A stretch of 64,000 bases of DNA from Halomonas sp. Y3 (GTDB taxonomy: Bacteria; Pseudomonadota; Gammaproteobacteria; Pseudomonadales; Halomonadaceae). Every line of letters starts with the position of its first letter. Position 1 is the first letter of the stretch. The DNA is taken from NCBI RefSeq assembly GCF_024137965.1, contig NZ_CP099975.1:3472001-3536000 (forward strand), given 5' to 3'. Below, piece after piece: positions 1 to 12,676 of this stretch. The position numbers were made by a program, and so were the translations under genes. The notes below the pieces were generated by a model, which was not told the origin of the DNA, did no database searches, and saw nothing but the letters and a program-made list of their open reading frames with translations.

Positions 1-639
1 TGGTCTCAGTATGACCCGGAACTCCTTTCCACCCCGGAAGCTTTCCGCCGTGACCCGTCGCTAGTATGGGGATGGTACGAGACAATGCGCGGCCAGATGC
101 GCAACGCATCTCCCAATCCAGCGCACCACGCCGTTACGGAGCTCACCGTGATTGTCCCTGAGGTCGCTTTAATCACGCAAAACATAGATGATCTGCACGA
201 ACGAGCTGGGGCTTCAGACGTAATACACCTTCACGGGAGAGTGTTTGATTCCCGGTGCTTCGCTTGTGCTCGACCTCACTATCGTCGAGACATACCAGCC
301 ACCCTTGGGGGGCCGATCGAGCCGCCTCGTTGCGGCCATTGCAACGGAAGGATTCGTCCAGGAGTGGTGTGGTTCGGGGAACAACTGCCCCAGCGCGACG
401 TCAAGCGCGCTTTCGATGCTGCGAAGCGCTGCGACTGCCTCATTTCAATCGGCACATCTGGTGAGGTAAACCCCGCTGCGACCCTACCCGACATCGCTCT
501 GGACTCGGGGGCAAGTGTCATACACGTCAACATTGACCCTTGGTGCCAGCACAGGCCCAACGAGTACTTGCTGGAAGGCCGAGCCAGCGAAATCATGTCG
601 ACAGTTCTAGCAGAGGCGTTCCCGAGCGGCAAAAGATAA
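1..639 (+). CDS. SIR2-family NAD-dependent protein deacylase, 5' end outside window
   Basis: The reading frame is open from base 1, so the gene starts before the window; the first ATG inside it (85) is not the true start. The visible part has sirtuin hallmarks in order: TQNIDDLHERAG, then HLHG with the catalytic His, a zinc ribbon made of CFAC and CGHC, RPGVVWFGEQLP, a GTSGEVNPAA nucleotide-binding loop (usually GTSxxVxPAA) and VNID near the end. Sirtuins remove acyl groups from protein lysines using NAD. It lies at the left of the island and could be a cargo or defence-related gene; the context needed to tell is outside the window. Confidence 0.9.
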   Translation, partial: WSQYDPELLSTPEAFRRDPSLVWGWYETMRGQMRNASPNPAHHAVTELTVIVPEVALITQNIDDLHERAGASDVIHLHGRVFDSRCFACARPHYRRDIPATLGGPIEPPRCGHCNGRIRPGVVWFGEQLPQRDVKRAFDAAKRCDCLISIGTSGEVNPAATLPDIALDSGASVIHVNIDPWCQHRPNEYLLEGRASEIMSTVLAEAFPSGKR

Positions 640-779
640 TGATCTGTACGTCACGCCAGCGGCCCACAAGCATTCGTCGCGAGAACAGATCAAGGATACC
701 ATCGGCGGAGCCCTAAGGTGGATATGGCGCCTCTATTTACAAACACCGCTGGCTCTTGGCCGGAAGCGGCCGGACGGAG

Positions 780-1923
780 TCAATTCAAAACAACTCCTTT
801 TCTTCGCGGCTTGAAGAAAATGGCCACACAGGCGGCCGCAGCAAACATGGCCAGCGCACCGAGCGTGCCAATCGCGTTCATAGCTGCCCCGAACAGGGGG
901 GTACCTATGGCCTGGCCGAGCGCTAGGCTGAGAAAAGGAATGCCCAGCCCAAGATCAGGACGATCCGGCATCAACTTGATGCCCTGAATCAGGAACACCC
1001 CGGTGGCTACGATGTAGGCCGCGCCGAACAGACCCATGGTGGCAAAGGCAAACACCGGCGAGAAAGCGGTCGCCGTCACACCCAGCGTGCTGATGGAGAT
1101 CCCGAACAACGCGCAGCCATGAACGTGGGCTGTGCCGAACCTATTGGTCAACACGCCCGTCAGCGAGCCGCAGATACCGGAAAACACCCACCACGATCCA
1201 GACCCACGCCAGACGATCAGCCGCAAACTGAAAATCATTGCGCAGAATATCCGCCCCAAATGTCCAGACAGCAGTGCTCGCCGTCCCGGTCAACGCTGCA
1301 CTTGCGCACAACGCCGGCACTCCAGGCCAGGTAAGGTATGGGAGGGAAAGCGTACCCCCTGGCTGAACGTGTCTGACAGGGGGTACAGCGAACCAGAGCC
1401 ATAACGAGATCCCTGCGCCTATCAAGGCAAACAAACCGTAGAGCTCCCGCCATGCACCAGCCGCCAACAGCGCCGCCATGCCGGAAAACACGATTCCCGC
1501 CGCGGTGCCGGCATTGATCATTCCATTTGCCTTGGGGCTGTCGCGGTCATTGAAGCGTGCAGCAACAGCAGTGGCGAGCGGCGGCGAAGTTAACCCTGTA
1601 CTCAATCCGGCCAGACCAATGCCCAGGCCCAGCGTCCACGCTGAAGAGGAAAACGTCACGATGCCCATGCCGGCCGTTGCCGCCAGTGCAGCTGCTAATG
1701 CGATGAACCGAGGACCCAGCTTCCCAACCCCGTAAAAAGCCAAAAGGATGCCGACGCAGTAAGCTGCAAAGGCGCTTCCGCCGACCCACCCAGCAGCGGT
1801 TACTCCCAGAGACAGGTCCTCTCGAATCTGCGGCAACAGCATCCCATACGCAAACCGCGCCAAGCCATATGAAAGGGCGGTCAAGGCAAAGCCCGCCGCC
1901 ACCAGGTTCAGGTCGCGCTTCAT
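780..1923 (-). pseudogene. MFS transporter (YbfB/YjiJ-like), frameshifted
   Basis: Two minus-strand frames together make one 12-helix-type major facilitator protein. The N-terminal frame (1923 down to 1141) holds the first two thirds and the C-terminal frame (to 780) the rest. They join at a run of four T on the coding strand (AAAA at 1181-1184 on the plus strand), where GVF in one frame continues as SGICGSLTGV in the other. As written the product is truncated after about 260 residues. Either the gene is a recent pseudogene or the homopolymer is a sequencing error. The ATG overlaps the end of the upstream tetR gene by 4 bp, so the two form a regulator-exporter operon. The substrate cannot be told from sequence. 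Confidence 0.8.
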
Positions 1924-2459
1924 GGCCGGTCAGTTCCAGCAAATGCAATCAGTGACAATGCCGCCTGCTTGGCATCGTCGATGACTGACGCGCCCGCTAC
2001 ACCGGCTCCGGCGGTGGCGCCCTCGAATAGGAGCCAGACCTGTGTGAACAGACGCTCATTGTTTTTCCCCAAAGCGAGCTTCACGCGTTCAGCCACCTCA
2101 TTTCGAAACTCAGTCTTTTGGGCATCAACGAGCGAGACGACCTCCCTACTCGCCTGGGCATATTCGCTGCGCGCTCGCAGGAGCATACAGCCAAGCGTGC
2201 CGTGCTCCCGCACCCAAGCTCGAAGCGTATCGAAAAGCGCCTCGACGCTACCCGGCTGCGCTTGAAGCTGATCCATAAACGTGCGGTGCCGTTCCGCTAG
2301 AACGGCGAGCACCAGCCCGTTGCGCGAGCCGAAGTGTTTGTAGAGCGTGCGGGTGGAGATTCCAGAAGGCGCTATGAGACGGTCGATTCCGATGCCCCTA
2401 AAACCTTCCGCTTCAAACAGACGCGTAGCGCCATCAATTATTTCTGTACGTTTATTCAT
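1920..2459 (-). CDS. TetR/AcrR-family transcriptional regulator
   Basis: The 179-residue protein starts with a typical TetR helix-turn-helix: KRTEIIDGATRLFEAEGF, then GIGIDRLIAPSGISTRTLYKHFGSRNGLV with the recognition helix near residue 40. The C-terminal ligand domain resembles regulators with a TetR_C-type fold but gives no ligand clue. It is translationally coupled (ATGA overlap) to the frameshifted MFS exporter downstream, so it probably represses that transporter and itself. A near-perfect 20-bp palindrome lies inside its own promoter directly upstream. There is no Shine-Dalgarno sequence before the ATG; the predicted transcription start falls on the ATG, suggesting a leaderless mRNA. 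Confidence 0.92.
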   Translation of the reverse strand: MNKRTEIIDGATRLFEAEGFRGIGIDRLIAPSGISTRTLYKHFGSRNGLVLAVLAERHRTFMDQLQAQPGSVEALFDTLRAWVREHGTLGCMLLRARSEYAQASREVVSLVDAQKTEFRNEVAERVKLALGKNNERLFTQVWLLFEGATAGAGVAGASVIDDAKQAALSLIAFAGTDRP

Positions 2460-2465
2460 GCATCG

Positions 2466-2493
2466 AGTGTAAAACGATCGATTTACATGTCAA
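2466..2493 (-). promoter_or_regulatory. tetR promoter with internal operator palindrome
   Basis: On the minus strand TTGACA (2488-2493) is followed after 16 bp by TACACT (2466-2471), a good sigma70 promoter. The spacer carries TGTAAAACGATCGATTTACA (plus strand 2468-2487), a 20-bp palindrome with one mismatched pair, as expected for a TetR-family operator. Six bases separate the -10 box from the ATG at 2459, so the start site should coincide with the ATG. Confidence 0.65.
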
Positions 2494-2855
2494 GCACCGG
2501 CTCTGAGTGGGCGCATCGCTGCGAAGCTAGTGGAAGATTGGCGTCTATCAGATTTCAGGCTCGCTCAAAGCGAAACGAAGCCGCGGATCCATCTCGAATC
2601 TTTCAGCCAATCTCTGGGTGACAGTCCGCATTTCGATTAGAAGGGACGGGGCAGCGCAGACTCACCGCCTTTGCTTGGCCTCATCGGCTATCAGGCCCGC
2701 TCCTGAGCCTGCGAACTATCGGTCACGGCCGAAGCGGGTCAGCGGAAAGGATGAGCATATAGATGGGCATTGTGAGCGCCAGCCACCTTGCGGACATCTC
2801 ACCAGCCAGCACTTGGAAATAAGCTCTCACTTCACGTCGGCCGGGATTGAGGTCG
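2494..2855. other. Intergenic region between tetR and ptxE, nothing recognised
   Basis: This 362-bp stretch separates the divergent tetR promoter from the 3' end of the ptx operon. The short open frames crossing it have no ribosome binding site or recognisable domain. No convincing intrinsic terminator for the ptx operon was seen. Confidence 0.5.
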
Positions 2856-7264
<4,409 letters not shown>

Positions 7265-7354
7265 ATGATCACCTTTCGCAATTTTACGGGCCGCAGAATT
7301 GCGGTTCGCAATGCAGAAGGTAAGCATTTTTTGTTAATGCACTGCTTCAAAATG

Positions 7355-7372
7355 ATGACGATTCAATGAAAG
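7355..7372 (-). promoter_or_regulatory. Candidate PhoB box upstream of ptxA
   Basis: On the minus strand CTTTCATTGAATCGTCAT reads as two 7-bp repeats separated by 4 bp. Against CTGTCAT the first half matches 6 of 7 and the second 5 of 7. The site is about 90 bp upstream of the ptxA start. A convincing -10 at the usual 10-bp spacing is missing; CATTAA lies 15 bp downstream, so the promoter is uncertain. Confidence 0.45.
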
Positions 7373-7511
7373 CTGTGGATTTCCTCGCGAGAGCGAGAAT
7401 GGCTAGGTCGACAGGCCAAATTTGTTCTCAGCGCATCAAAATCATTCAAGACCGCAGCAGAGAACCCTGACACCGTTATAGCCTACCACCCACTAACGGA
7501 GAGACACTCAT

Positions 7512-7913
7512 ATGGGCATTCGCTCCAGCAGTATTACTATCGTCACAGAAAGCCTTGTCGCCACGCGTCAGTTTTATGAACGACATTTTCAAGCCCAGCG
7601 ATTGTTTGACTGCGGCTGGTATGTGGTGCTGCGTCTAAGTGGCCCAGCCGCACAGGAGATTTCCCTGATGCGTCCCCAGCAGGGAATGGAGCCGTTTAGA
7701 GGCGGTGCTTATGTTAATTTGGAGGTGGAAGATGTCGATCAACTCTACGCCAACCTGACGTGCGCAGGTCTAGAAGCGGTGAATCCGCTCGACGATCATC
7801 CATGGGGCGACCGCGGTTTCGGATTGGAGGATCCCAGCGGAGCTATCGTGTATTGCTATCAGCGCATTGAACCAGCCGACGAATTCAAGGCCTACTTCAT
7901 CAAGGCCAACTGA
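7512..7913 (+). CDS. VOC-superfamily (glyoxalase/dioxygenase fold) protein
   Basis: Single-module vicinal-oxygen-chelate protein of 133 residues preceded by CGGAGAGA. The beta-alpha-beta-beta-beta pattern is visible: SSSITIVTESLVATRQFYERHF at the start, YVNLEVEDVDQLYANL in the middle, and GDRGFGLEDPSGAIVYCYQ at the end, which carries a typical VOC closing strand. Such proteins include glyoxalases, bleomycin-type resistance proteins and thiol-transferases; nothing here fixes the reaction. It is divergent from the ptx operon, and an IS3 copy begins about 20 bp after its stop. Confidence 0.8.
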   Translation: MGIRSSSITIVTESLVATRQFYERHFQAQRLFDCGWYVVLRLSGPAAQEISLMRPQQGMEPFRGGAYVNLEVEDVDQLYANLTCAGLEAVNPLDDHPWGDRGFGLEDPSGAIVYCYQRIEPADEFKAYFIKAN

Positions 7914-7972
7914 CAAATAGACTGTCGGTAGTAAGCGGTAGTTGTCAAGGAATCTGTCGCCTCTGAGGTCAT

Positions 7973-9046
7973 TCACGCCACCTGCTTTTCTGGTTCGATG
8001 ACGGTGACCTGGAGCTCCCGCTCCGGGTTGAGTGACACGGTGCCGATCGGCGTCCAGTTGCGGGTCTTGCCGCTCCAGCGAGCGGGATTGGCATCACGCG
8101 CCGCCTGATTGATGACGTGGCGCTTGGCCAGCACTGCCTTGTCTTCGCCCGCATGGCGCTGTGCCGGCGTCACCAGGCGGATCCCGCTGTGGCGATGCTC
8201 GTGGTTGTACCATTGGACGAAGCCGGCCACCCACTCTTGCGCGTCATCGAGCGTGGCGAACCCGTGTACGGGGTAACAGGGCCGGTACTTGCAGGTGCGG
8301 AACAGCGCCTCCGAGTAGGGATTGTCATTGCTGACCCGCGGTCGGCTGAAGGAGGGCGTGATGCCGAGCTCATGCAGCTTCTCCAGCAGCGTGGCGCCCT
8401 TGAAGGGGCTGCCGTTGTCCGCGTGAAGCACCAGCGGCTGGTCAATGATCCGTTCTGCCAGCACGGCACGCTCCAGCACGGTGCGGGAGTTGTGGGCCGA
8501 CTCGGCCAGGAACACCTCCCAGCCGGTGATCTTGCGGCTGAAGATGTCGACCATCATGACCAGGTAGTAGTGCTGCCCCTTGATCGGGCCGCCCAACCAC
8601 GTGCAATCCCACGACCACACCTGGTTCGGCGCAGTGGCCTGGTAGGTCGTGGGCTTGGCGCGGCGTTGAGGTGGCTTGGCACGGCCCCGGTGCACCATTT
8701 CGCGGTGCTTGCGCATCACCCGGTAGAATGACGAGGGTGAGGCCAGGTAGCGCTGCTCCTCATCGAACAAGCGCACCACGATCTGCTCTGGCGGCAGGCT
8801 GGCGTACTCGGGGCGGTGGCACACATCGAGGATTTCCTGTTCTTCGGCCGGTGTCAGCGCATTAGCCGGCACCGGCCGGTCGACCAAAGGGCGCTGGTCC
8901 TCGTGCAGCGTTCCGCCGCGCGTCCAGCGCTGGTACGTTCGGGCGGTGATGCCCAGCTCGCGGCAAGCAGTCTCCAGGCGTGCTCCCTGGGCCCTGGCCT
9001 CGTCGATCAGCGCGATGGCGCGTTGGCGATCTGGGGTGCTGATCAT
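7973..9046 (-). CDS. IS3-family transposase OrfB, copy 1
   Basis: DDE transposase of 357 residues with an rve integrase core. The acidic triad is visible as D in VWSWDCTW, D in LVLHADNGSPFKG and E in NDNPYSEALF. An extra N-terminal helix-turn-helix (RLETACRELGITARTYQRW) makes it longer than many OrfB proteins. It probably works as an OrfAB fusion made by -1 frameshifting in the 3' part of orfA. Identical in sequence to the copy-2 protein, so this copy is probably active or recently so. Confidence 0.93.
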   Translation of the reverse strand: MISTPDRQRAIALIDEARAQGARLETACRELGITARTYQRWTRGGTLHEDQRPLVDRPVPANALTPAEEQEILDVCHRPEYASLPPEQIVVRLFDEEQRYLASPSSFYRVMRKHREMVHRGRAKPPQRRAKPTTYQATAPNQVWSWDCTWLGGPIKGQHYYLVMMVDIFSRKITGWEVFLAESAHNSRTVLERAVLAERIIDQPLVLHADNGSPFKGATLLEKLHELGITPSFSRPRVSNDNPYSEALFRTCKYRPCYPVHGFATLDDAQEWVAGFVQWYNHEHRHSGIRLVTPAQRHAGEDKAVLAKRHVINQAARDANPARWSGKTRNWTPIGTVSLNPERELQVTVIEPEKQVA

Positions 9047-9540
9047 GCGTCCTCGTCCCCCCAGATCGCCCTCGCCTTTTTTCTGAGGGCCAGCAACGCT
9101 GCGGTCTCCGCCAGGGCCTCGTTCTTGCGGGCGAGCTCCTTTTCCAGCGCCTTGATGCGCTTGCGCTGCTGCTTGGCCTCATCGGCTTCACGCTGGCGTT
9201 CGGAGTGCGAGAGGCTGGCAGCCTGTTCGCAGTCATGGCGCCACCGCTCCAGCTGCTCGGGGTAGATCCCGCGGCGGCGGCAGTACTCCGCCGTCTCCTG
9301 GGCGTTCATCGAAGCGGTCTCAAGCACGGCGTTGAACTTGTCCTTTGACGACCAGCCATCGGCGCCCTTGCCCAGCGCATCCGGCAGGCAGCGCCCTTCG
9401 GCACGGGCTTCCTTGCGCCACTTGTAGACGGTGCCCAACGAGATCCCTTCCTGCTCCGCGATCACCTGCGGGGAAAGGTTGTGGGGAGGCAGCAGCTTGG
9501 TGACCACGGCTTGCCGGCGCTCCTCTGAGTAACGAGGCAT
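9043..9540 (-). CDS. IS3-family OrfA, copy 1
   Basis: DNA-binding OrfA of 165 residues. The N-terminal helix-turn-helix is SPQVIAEQEGISLGTVYKWRKEA and a C-terminal leucine-zipper-like stretch runs through RKRIKALEKELARKNEALAE. The AAAAAAG slippery heptamer in the last codons is in the reading phase needed to pass into orfB. AAAGGAGA precedes the ATG. Confidence 0.92.
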   Translation of the reverse strand: MPRYSEERRQAVVTKLLPPHNLSPQVIAEQEGISLGTVYKWRKEARAEGRCLPDALGKGADGWSSKDKFNAVLETASMNAQETAEYCRRRGIYPEQLERWRHDCEQAASLSHSERQREADEAKQQRKRIKALEKELARKNEALAETAALLALRKKARAIWGDEDA

Positions 9541-9623
9541 GAGTGTCTCCTTTCGCCCCCTGATCGGTTTATAGGAACAGGGTATCAGAGGGCACGACAG
9601 TCATCCTGACACTGGGGGTAAGC

Positions 9624-9864
9624 AGCGACGTACAGTCGTTTTCGTGACGGCGACTTCGCTGCTCGGTCGACTGGACCGACTAACCGCTTTGGGAAGGAAA
9701 GCGCTTCTCCCCCGCCAGATGTTAAATTTGAGCGATGCGCATCCCTTATGAGGATTTGAAGAGCAGCGAGCTATAGCGCACGAACTTCCATATCGGAAAT
9801 TTTCTTCTTCAAACAGGATGCTGGCCCGCGCCCAAACAAAAGGTGAACGGGGCGGCGGCAAAAA
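9624..9864. other. Island DNA between IS3 copy 1 and the IS30 left end
   Basis: This 241-bp remnant lies between two insertion sequences. The open frames in it have no ribosome binding site and no recognisable domain. It is the continuation of the sequence left of 7932 that IS3 copy 1 interrupted. No gene is called. Confidence 0.5.
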
Positions 9865-10777
9865 CTGAGTGCAACACCTGACCTTTCCGGTACGGTGCTG
9901 CCCCTATGTCTTATACCGAACTCAGCGTTGAAGAGCGCGCCACCATTCAAATCGGTCGTACCCAAGGCTTCAGCCTGCGCAGGATTGCCTGCTTGATCAA
10001 CCGATCCCCTTCGACCATCAGCCGTGAGCTGCGCCGTAACCGAGGTGCTTGCGGTGGCTACTCGGCCCGCCTGGCCCAGCAGCAAATGCAGGCCCGCCGC
10101 CAGGTTTGTCGACCGATGCGAAAACTGTTGCCGGGTAGCGAGCGCTTCGAACTGGTGACCCATATGCTGCGTGAGCGTTTGTCTCCCGAGCAGATTGCCG
10201 GCAAGCTGCGCAGCATGAACATACCCAACCTGCGAGATGCCTACGTCTGTCGCGAGACGATCTACAACGCGATCTATGCCCTGCCAGTGGGTGAGCTGCG
10301 TAAGGAGCTGATCATCTGTCTGCGCCAAGGCAAGACGACGCGCCGGCCGCGCTCTGGTGGCGTGGATCGGCGCGGCCAGATCCCCGAGATGGTCAGTATT
10401 CATGTGCGCCCGCCGGAGATTGAAGACAGGCTGATGCCGGGGCATTGGGAAGGCGACCTCATCAAGGGTAAGGCCAACGCCTCGTCCGTCGGTACGCTGG
10501 TGGAACGCACCAGTGGCTACCTGATGTTGGTGAAGATGAACGACGCGACGGCGACTTCGGCGCTGGAAGGCTTCAGCGCCGCGCTCAATAGCATGCCGCT
10601 GGCGATGCGCAAGAGCATGACTTACGACCAGGGCCGGGAGATGGCGCGACACGCCGAGATCACCCAAAGAACCGGCGTGGCGATCTACTTCTGCGACCCC
10701 CCCCAGTGTCAGGATGACTGTCGTGCCCTCTGATACCCTGTTCCTATAAACCGATCAGGGGGCGAAAGGAGACACTC

Positions 10778-11275
10778 ATGCCTCGTTACTCAGAGGAGCG
10801 CCGGCAAGCCGTGGTCACCAAGCTGCTGCCTCCCCACAACCTTTCCCCGCAGGTGATCGCGGAGCAGGAAGGGATCTCGTTGGGCACCGTCTACAAGTGG
10901 CGCAAGGAAGCCCGTGCCGAAGGGCGCTGCCTGCCGGATGCGCTGGGCAAGGGCGCCGATGGCTGGTCGTCAAAGGACAAGTTCAACGCCGTGCTTGAGA
11001 CCGCTTCGATGAACGCCCAGGAGACGGCGGAGTACTGCCGCCGCCGCGGGATCTACCCCGAGCAGCTGGAGCGGTGGCGCCATGACTGCGAACAGGCTGC
11101 CAGCCTCTCGCACTCCGAACGCCAGCGTGAAGCCGATGAGGCCAAGCAGCAGCGCAAGCGCATCAAGGCGCTGGAAAAGGAGCTCGCCCGCAAGAACGAG
11201 GCCCTGGCGGAGACCGCAGCGTTGCTGGCCCTCAGAAAAAAGGCGAGGGCGATCTGGGGGGACGAGGACGCATGA
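10778..11275 (+). CDS. IS3-family OrfA, copy 2
   Basis: Same 165-residue helix-turn-helix plus coiled-coil protein as copy 1. The heptamer A AAA AAG at 11236-11242 is in zero frame. Slipping one base back leads directly into the orfB frame, with the orfB ATG (11272) met in phase, as in classical IS3 programmed frameshifting. The orfA stop overlaps the orfB start by 4 bp (ATGA), so some separate OrfB may also be made. Confidence 0.92.
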   Translation: MPRYSEERRQAVVTKLLPPHNLSPQVIAEQEGISLGTVYKWRKEARAEGRCLPDALGKGADGWSSKDKFNAVLETASMNAQETAEYCRRRGIYPEQLERWRHDCEQAASLSHSERQREADEAKQQRKRIKALEKELARKNEALAETAALLALRKKARAIWGDEDA

Positions 11276-12345
11276 TCAGCACCCCAGATCGCCAACGCGC
11301 CATCGCGCTGATCGACGAGGCCAGGGCCCAGGGAGCACGCCTGGAGACTGCTTGCCGCGAGCTGGGCATCACCGCCCGAACGTACCAGCGCTGGACGCGC
11401 GGCGGAACGCTGCACGAGGACCAGCGCCCTTTGGTCGACCGGCCGGTGCCGGCTAATGCGCTGACACCGGCCGAAGAACAGGAAATCCTCGATGTGTGCC
11501 ACCGCCCCGAGTACGCCAGCCTGCCGCCAGAGCAGATCGTGGTGCGCTTGTTCGATGAGGAGCAGCGCTACCTGGCCTCACCCTCGTCATTCTACCGGGT
11601 GATGCGCAAGCACCGCGAAATGGTGCACCGGGGCCGTGCCAAGCCACCTCAACGCCGCGCCAAGCCCACGACCTACCAGGCCACTGCGCCGAACCAGGTG
11701 TGGTCGTGGGATTGCACGTGGTTGGGCGGCCCGATCAAGGGGCAGCACTACTACCTGGTCATGATGGTCGACATCTTCAGCCGCAAGATCACCGGCTGGG
11801 AGGTGTTCCTGGCCGAGTCGGCCCACAACTCCCGCACCGTGCTGGAGCGTGCCGTGCTGGCAGAACGGATCATTGACCAGCCGCTGGTGCTTCACGCGGA
11901 CAACGGCAGCCCCTTCAAGGGCGCCACGCTGCTGGAGAAGCTGCATGAGCTCGGCATCACGCCCTCCTTCAGCCGACCGCGGGTCAGCAATGACAATCCC
12001 TACTCGGAGGCGCTGTTCCGCACCTGCAAGTACCGGCCCTGTTACCCCGTACACGGGTTCGCCACGCTCGATGACGCGCAAGAGTGGGTGGCCGGCTTCG
12101 TCCAATGGTACAACCACGAGCATCGCCACAGCGGGATCCGCCTGGTGACGCCGGCACAGCGCCATGCGGGCGAAGACAAGGCAGTGCTGGCCAAGCGCCA
12201 CGTCATCAATCAGGCGGCGCGTGATGCCAATCCCGCTCGCTGGAGCGGCAAGACCCGCAACTGGACGCCGATCGGCACCGTGTCACTCAACCCGGAGCGG
12301 GAGCTCCAGGTCACCGTCATCGAACCAGAAAAGCAGGTGGCGTGA
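11272..12345 (+). CDS. IS3-family transposase OrfB, copy 2
   Basis: Identical to the copy-1 protein, 357 residues, with the rve catalytic core (Asp in WSWDCTW, Asp in HADNGSP, Glu in PYSEALF). The C-terminal tail TVSLNPERELQVTVIEPEKQ is an addition beyond the core. It lies within the IS30 transposase gene and is the agent that disrupted it. Confidence 0.93.
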   Translation: MISTPDRQRAIALIDEARAQGARLETACRELGITARTYQRWTRGGTLHEDQRPLVDRPVPANALTPAEEQEILDVCHRPEYASLPPEQIVVRLFDEEQRYLASPSSFYRVMRKHREMVHRGRAKPPQRRAKPTTYQATAPNQVWSWDCTWLGGPIKGQHYYLVMMVDIFSRKITGWEVFLAESAHNSRTVLERAVLAERIIDQPLVLHADNGSPFKGATLLEKLHELGITPSFSRPRVSNDNPYSEALFRTCKYRPCYPVHGFATLDDAQEWVAGFVQWYNHEHRHSGIRLVTPAQRHAGEDKAVLAKRHVINQAARDANPARWSGKTRNWTPIGTVSLNPERELQVTVIEPEKQVA

Positions 12346-12676
12346 ATGACCTCAGAGGCGACAGATTCCTTGACAACTACCGACCCGCATAGCCCCTGGC
12401 AGCGCGGCAGCAACGAAAACATCAACGGCCTGATTCGCCAGTACTTGCCCAAGGGCACAGACCTGTCGGTACATAGCCAGGAGGAGCTGGACGCCATTGC
12501 GCTGCAACTGAACATGCGACCGCGCAAGCGCTTCGACTTCAAATGCCCCATCGAGGTGATGGGAGAGGTCATGCAAAATGCCATGGCAATGCGGCATGAT
12601 GCTCCGGCTTCAATTCAATAACCGTGTTGCACTCAGCTCCTGCAACCGCCCTGCTTTTAAATCCGTTTCTGCGGCA

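Larger units (their letters stand above)
7937..9618 (-). mobile_element. IS3-family insertion sequence, copy 1 (1682 bp)
   Basis: Boundaries come from comparing the two copies and from a 5-bp target duplication TAAGC at 7932-7936 and 9619-9623. The inner parts of the ends are imperfect inverted repeats: TGTCAGGATGACTGTCG at the orfA side against TGTCAAGGAATCTGTCG at the orfB side. The outermost bases are CCCCCAG and GGTAGT. Two ORFs, orfA and orfB, overlap by 4 bp. The encoded proteins are identical to those of copy 2 in the opposite orientation. The element sits in non-coding DNA after the VOC gene. Confidence 0.92.
10700..12381 (+). mobile_element. IS3-family insertion sequence, copy 2 (1682 bp), inside IS30
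   Basis: The target duplication GACCC (10695-10699 and 12382-12386) fixes both ends exactly, and restoring it repairs the IS30 reading frame. The length equals copy 1. The ends are CCCCCAGTGTCAGG at the left and, on the complementary strand, GGTAGTTGTCAAGG at the right. It lies in inverted orientation to copy 1, 1081 bp away, so recombination between the copies could flip the DNA between them. Confidence 0.95.
9906..12621 (+). pseudogene. IS30-family transposase, split by IS3 copy 2
   Basis: The 5' part (9906-10699) and the 3' part (12387-12621) rejoin in frame when the IS3 and one GACCC are removed, reading [20 protein letters not shown] across the junction and giving about 342 residues. 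The N-terminal helix-turn-helix (SLRRIACLINRSPSTISRELRRN), GHWEGDLIKG with the first catalytic Asp, and [13 protein letters not shown] with the catalytic Glu are all IS30 hallmarks. As it stands the gene is disrupted and the left half ends within the IS3 end. Confidence 0.93.
9865..12636 (+). mobile_element. IS30-family insertion sequence interrupted by IS3 copy 2
   Basis: Terminal inverted repeats CTGAGTGCAACAC (9865-9877) and its exact complement (12624-12636) bound the element. Without the inserted IS3 and one copy of its target duplication it is 1085 bp, normal for IS30 elements. One transposase gene spans it. I saw no clear target duplication for the IS30 itself: the left flank is A-rich and the right flank is CTCCTGC. 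Its right end cuts into the HEPN-type gene that follows. Confidence 0.85.

Noticed and set aside
9855..9870. Target duplication of the IS30 element
   Set aside because: The flanks of the two inverted repeats share no convincing 2-5 bp repeat, so no duplication is claimed.
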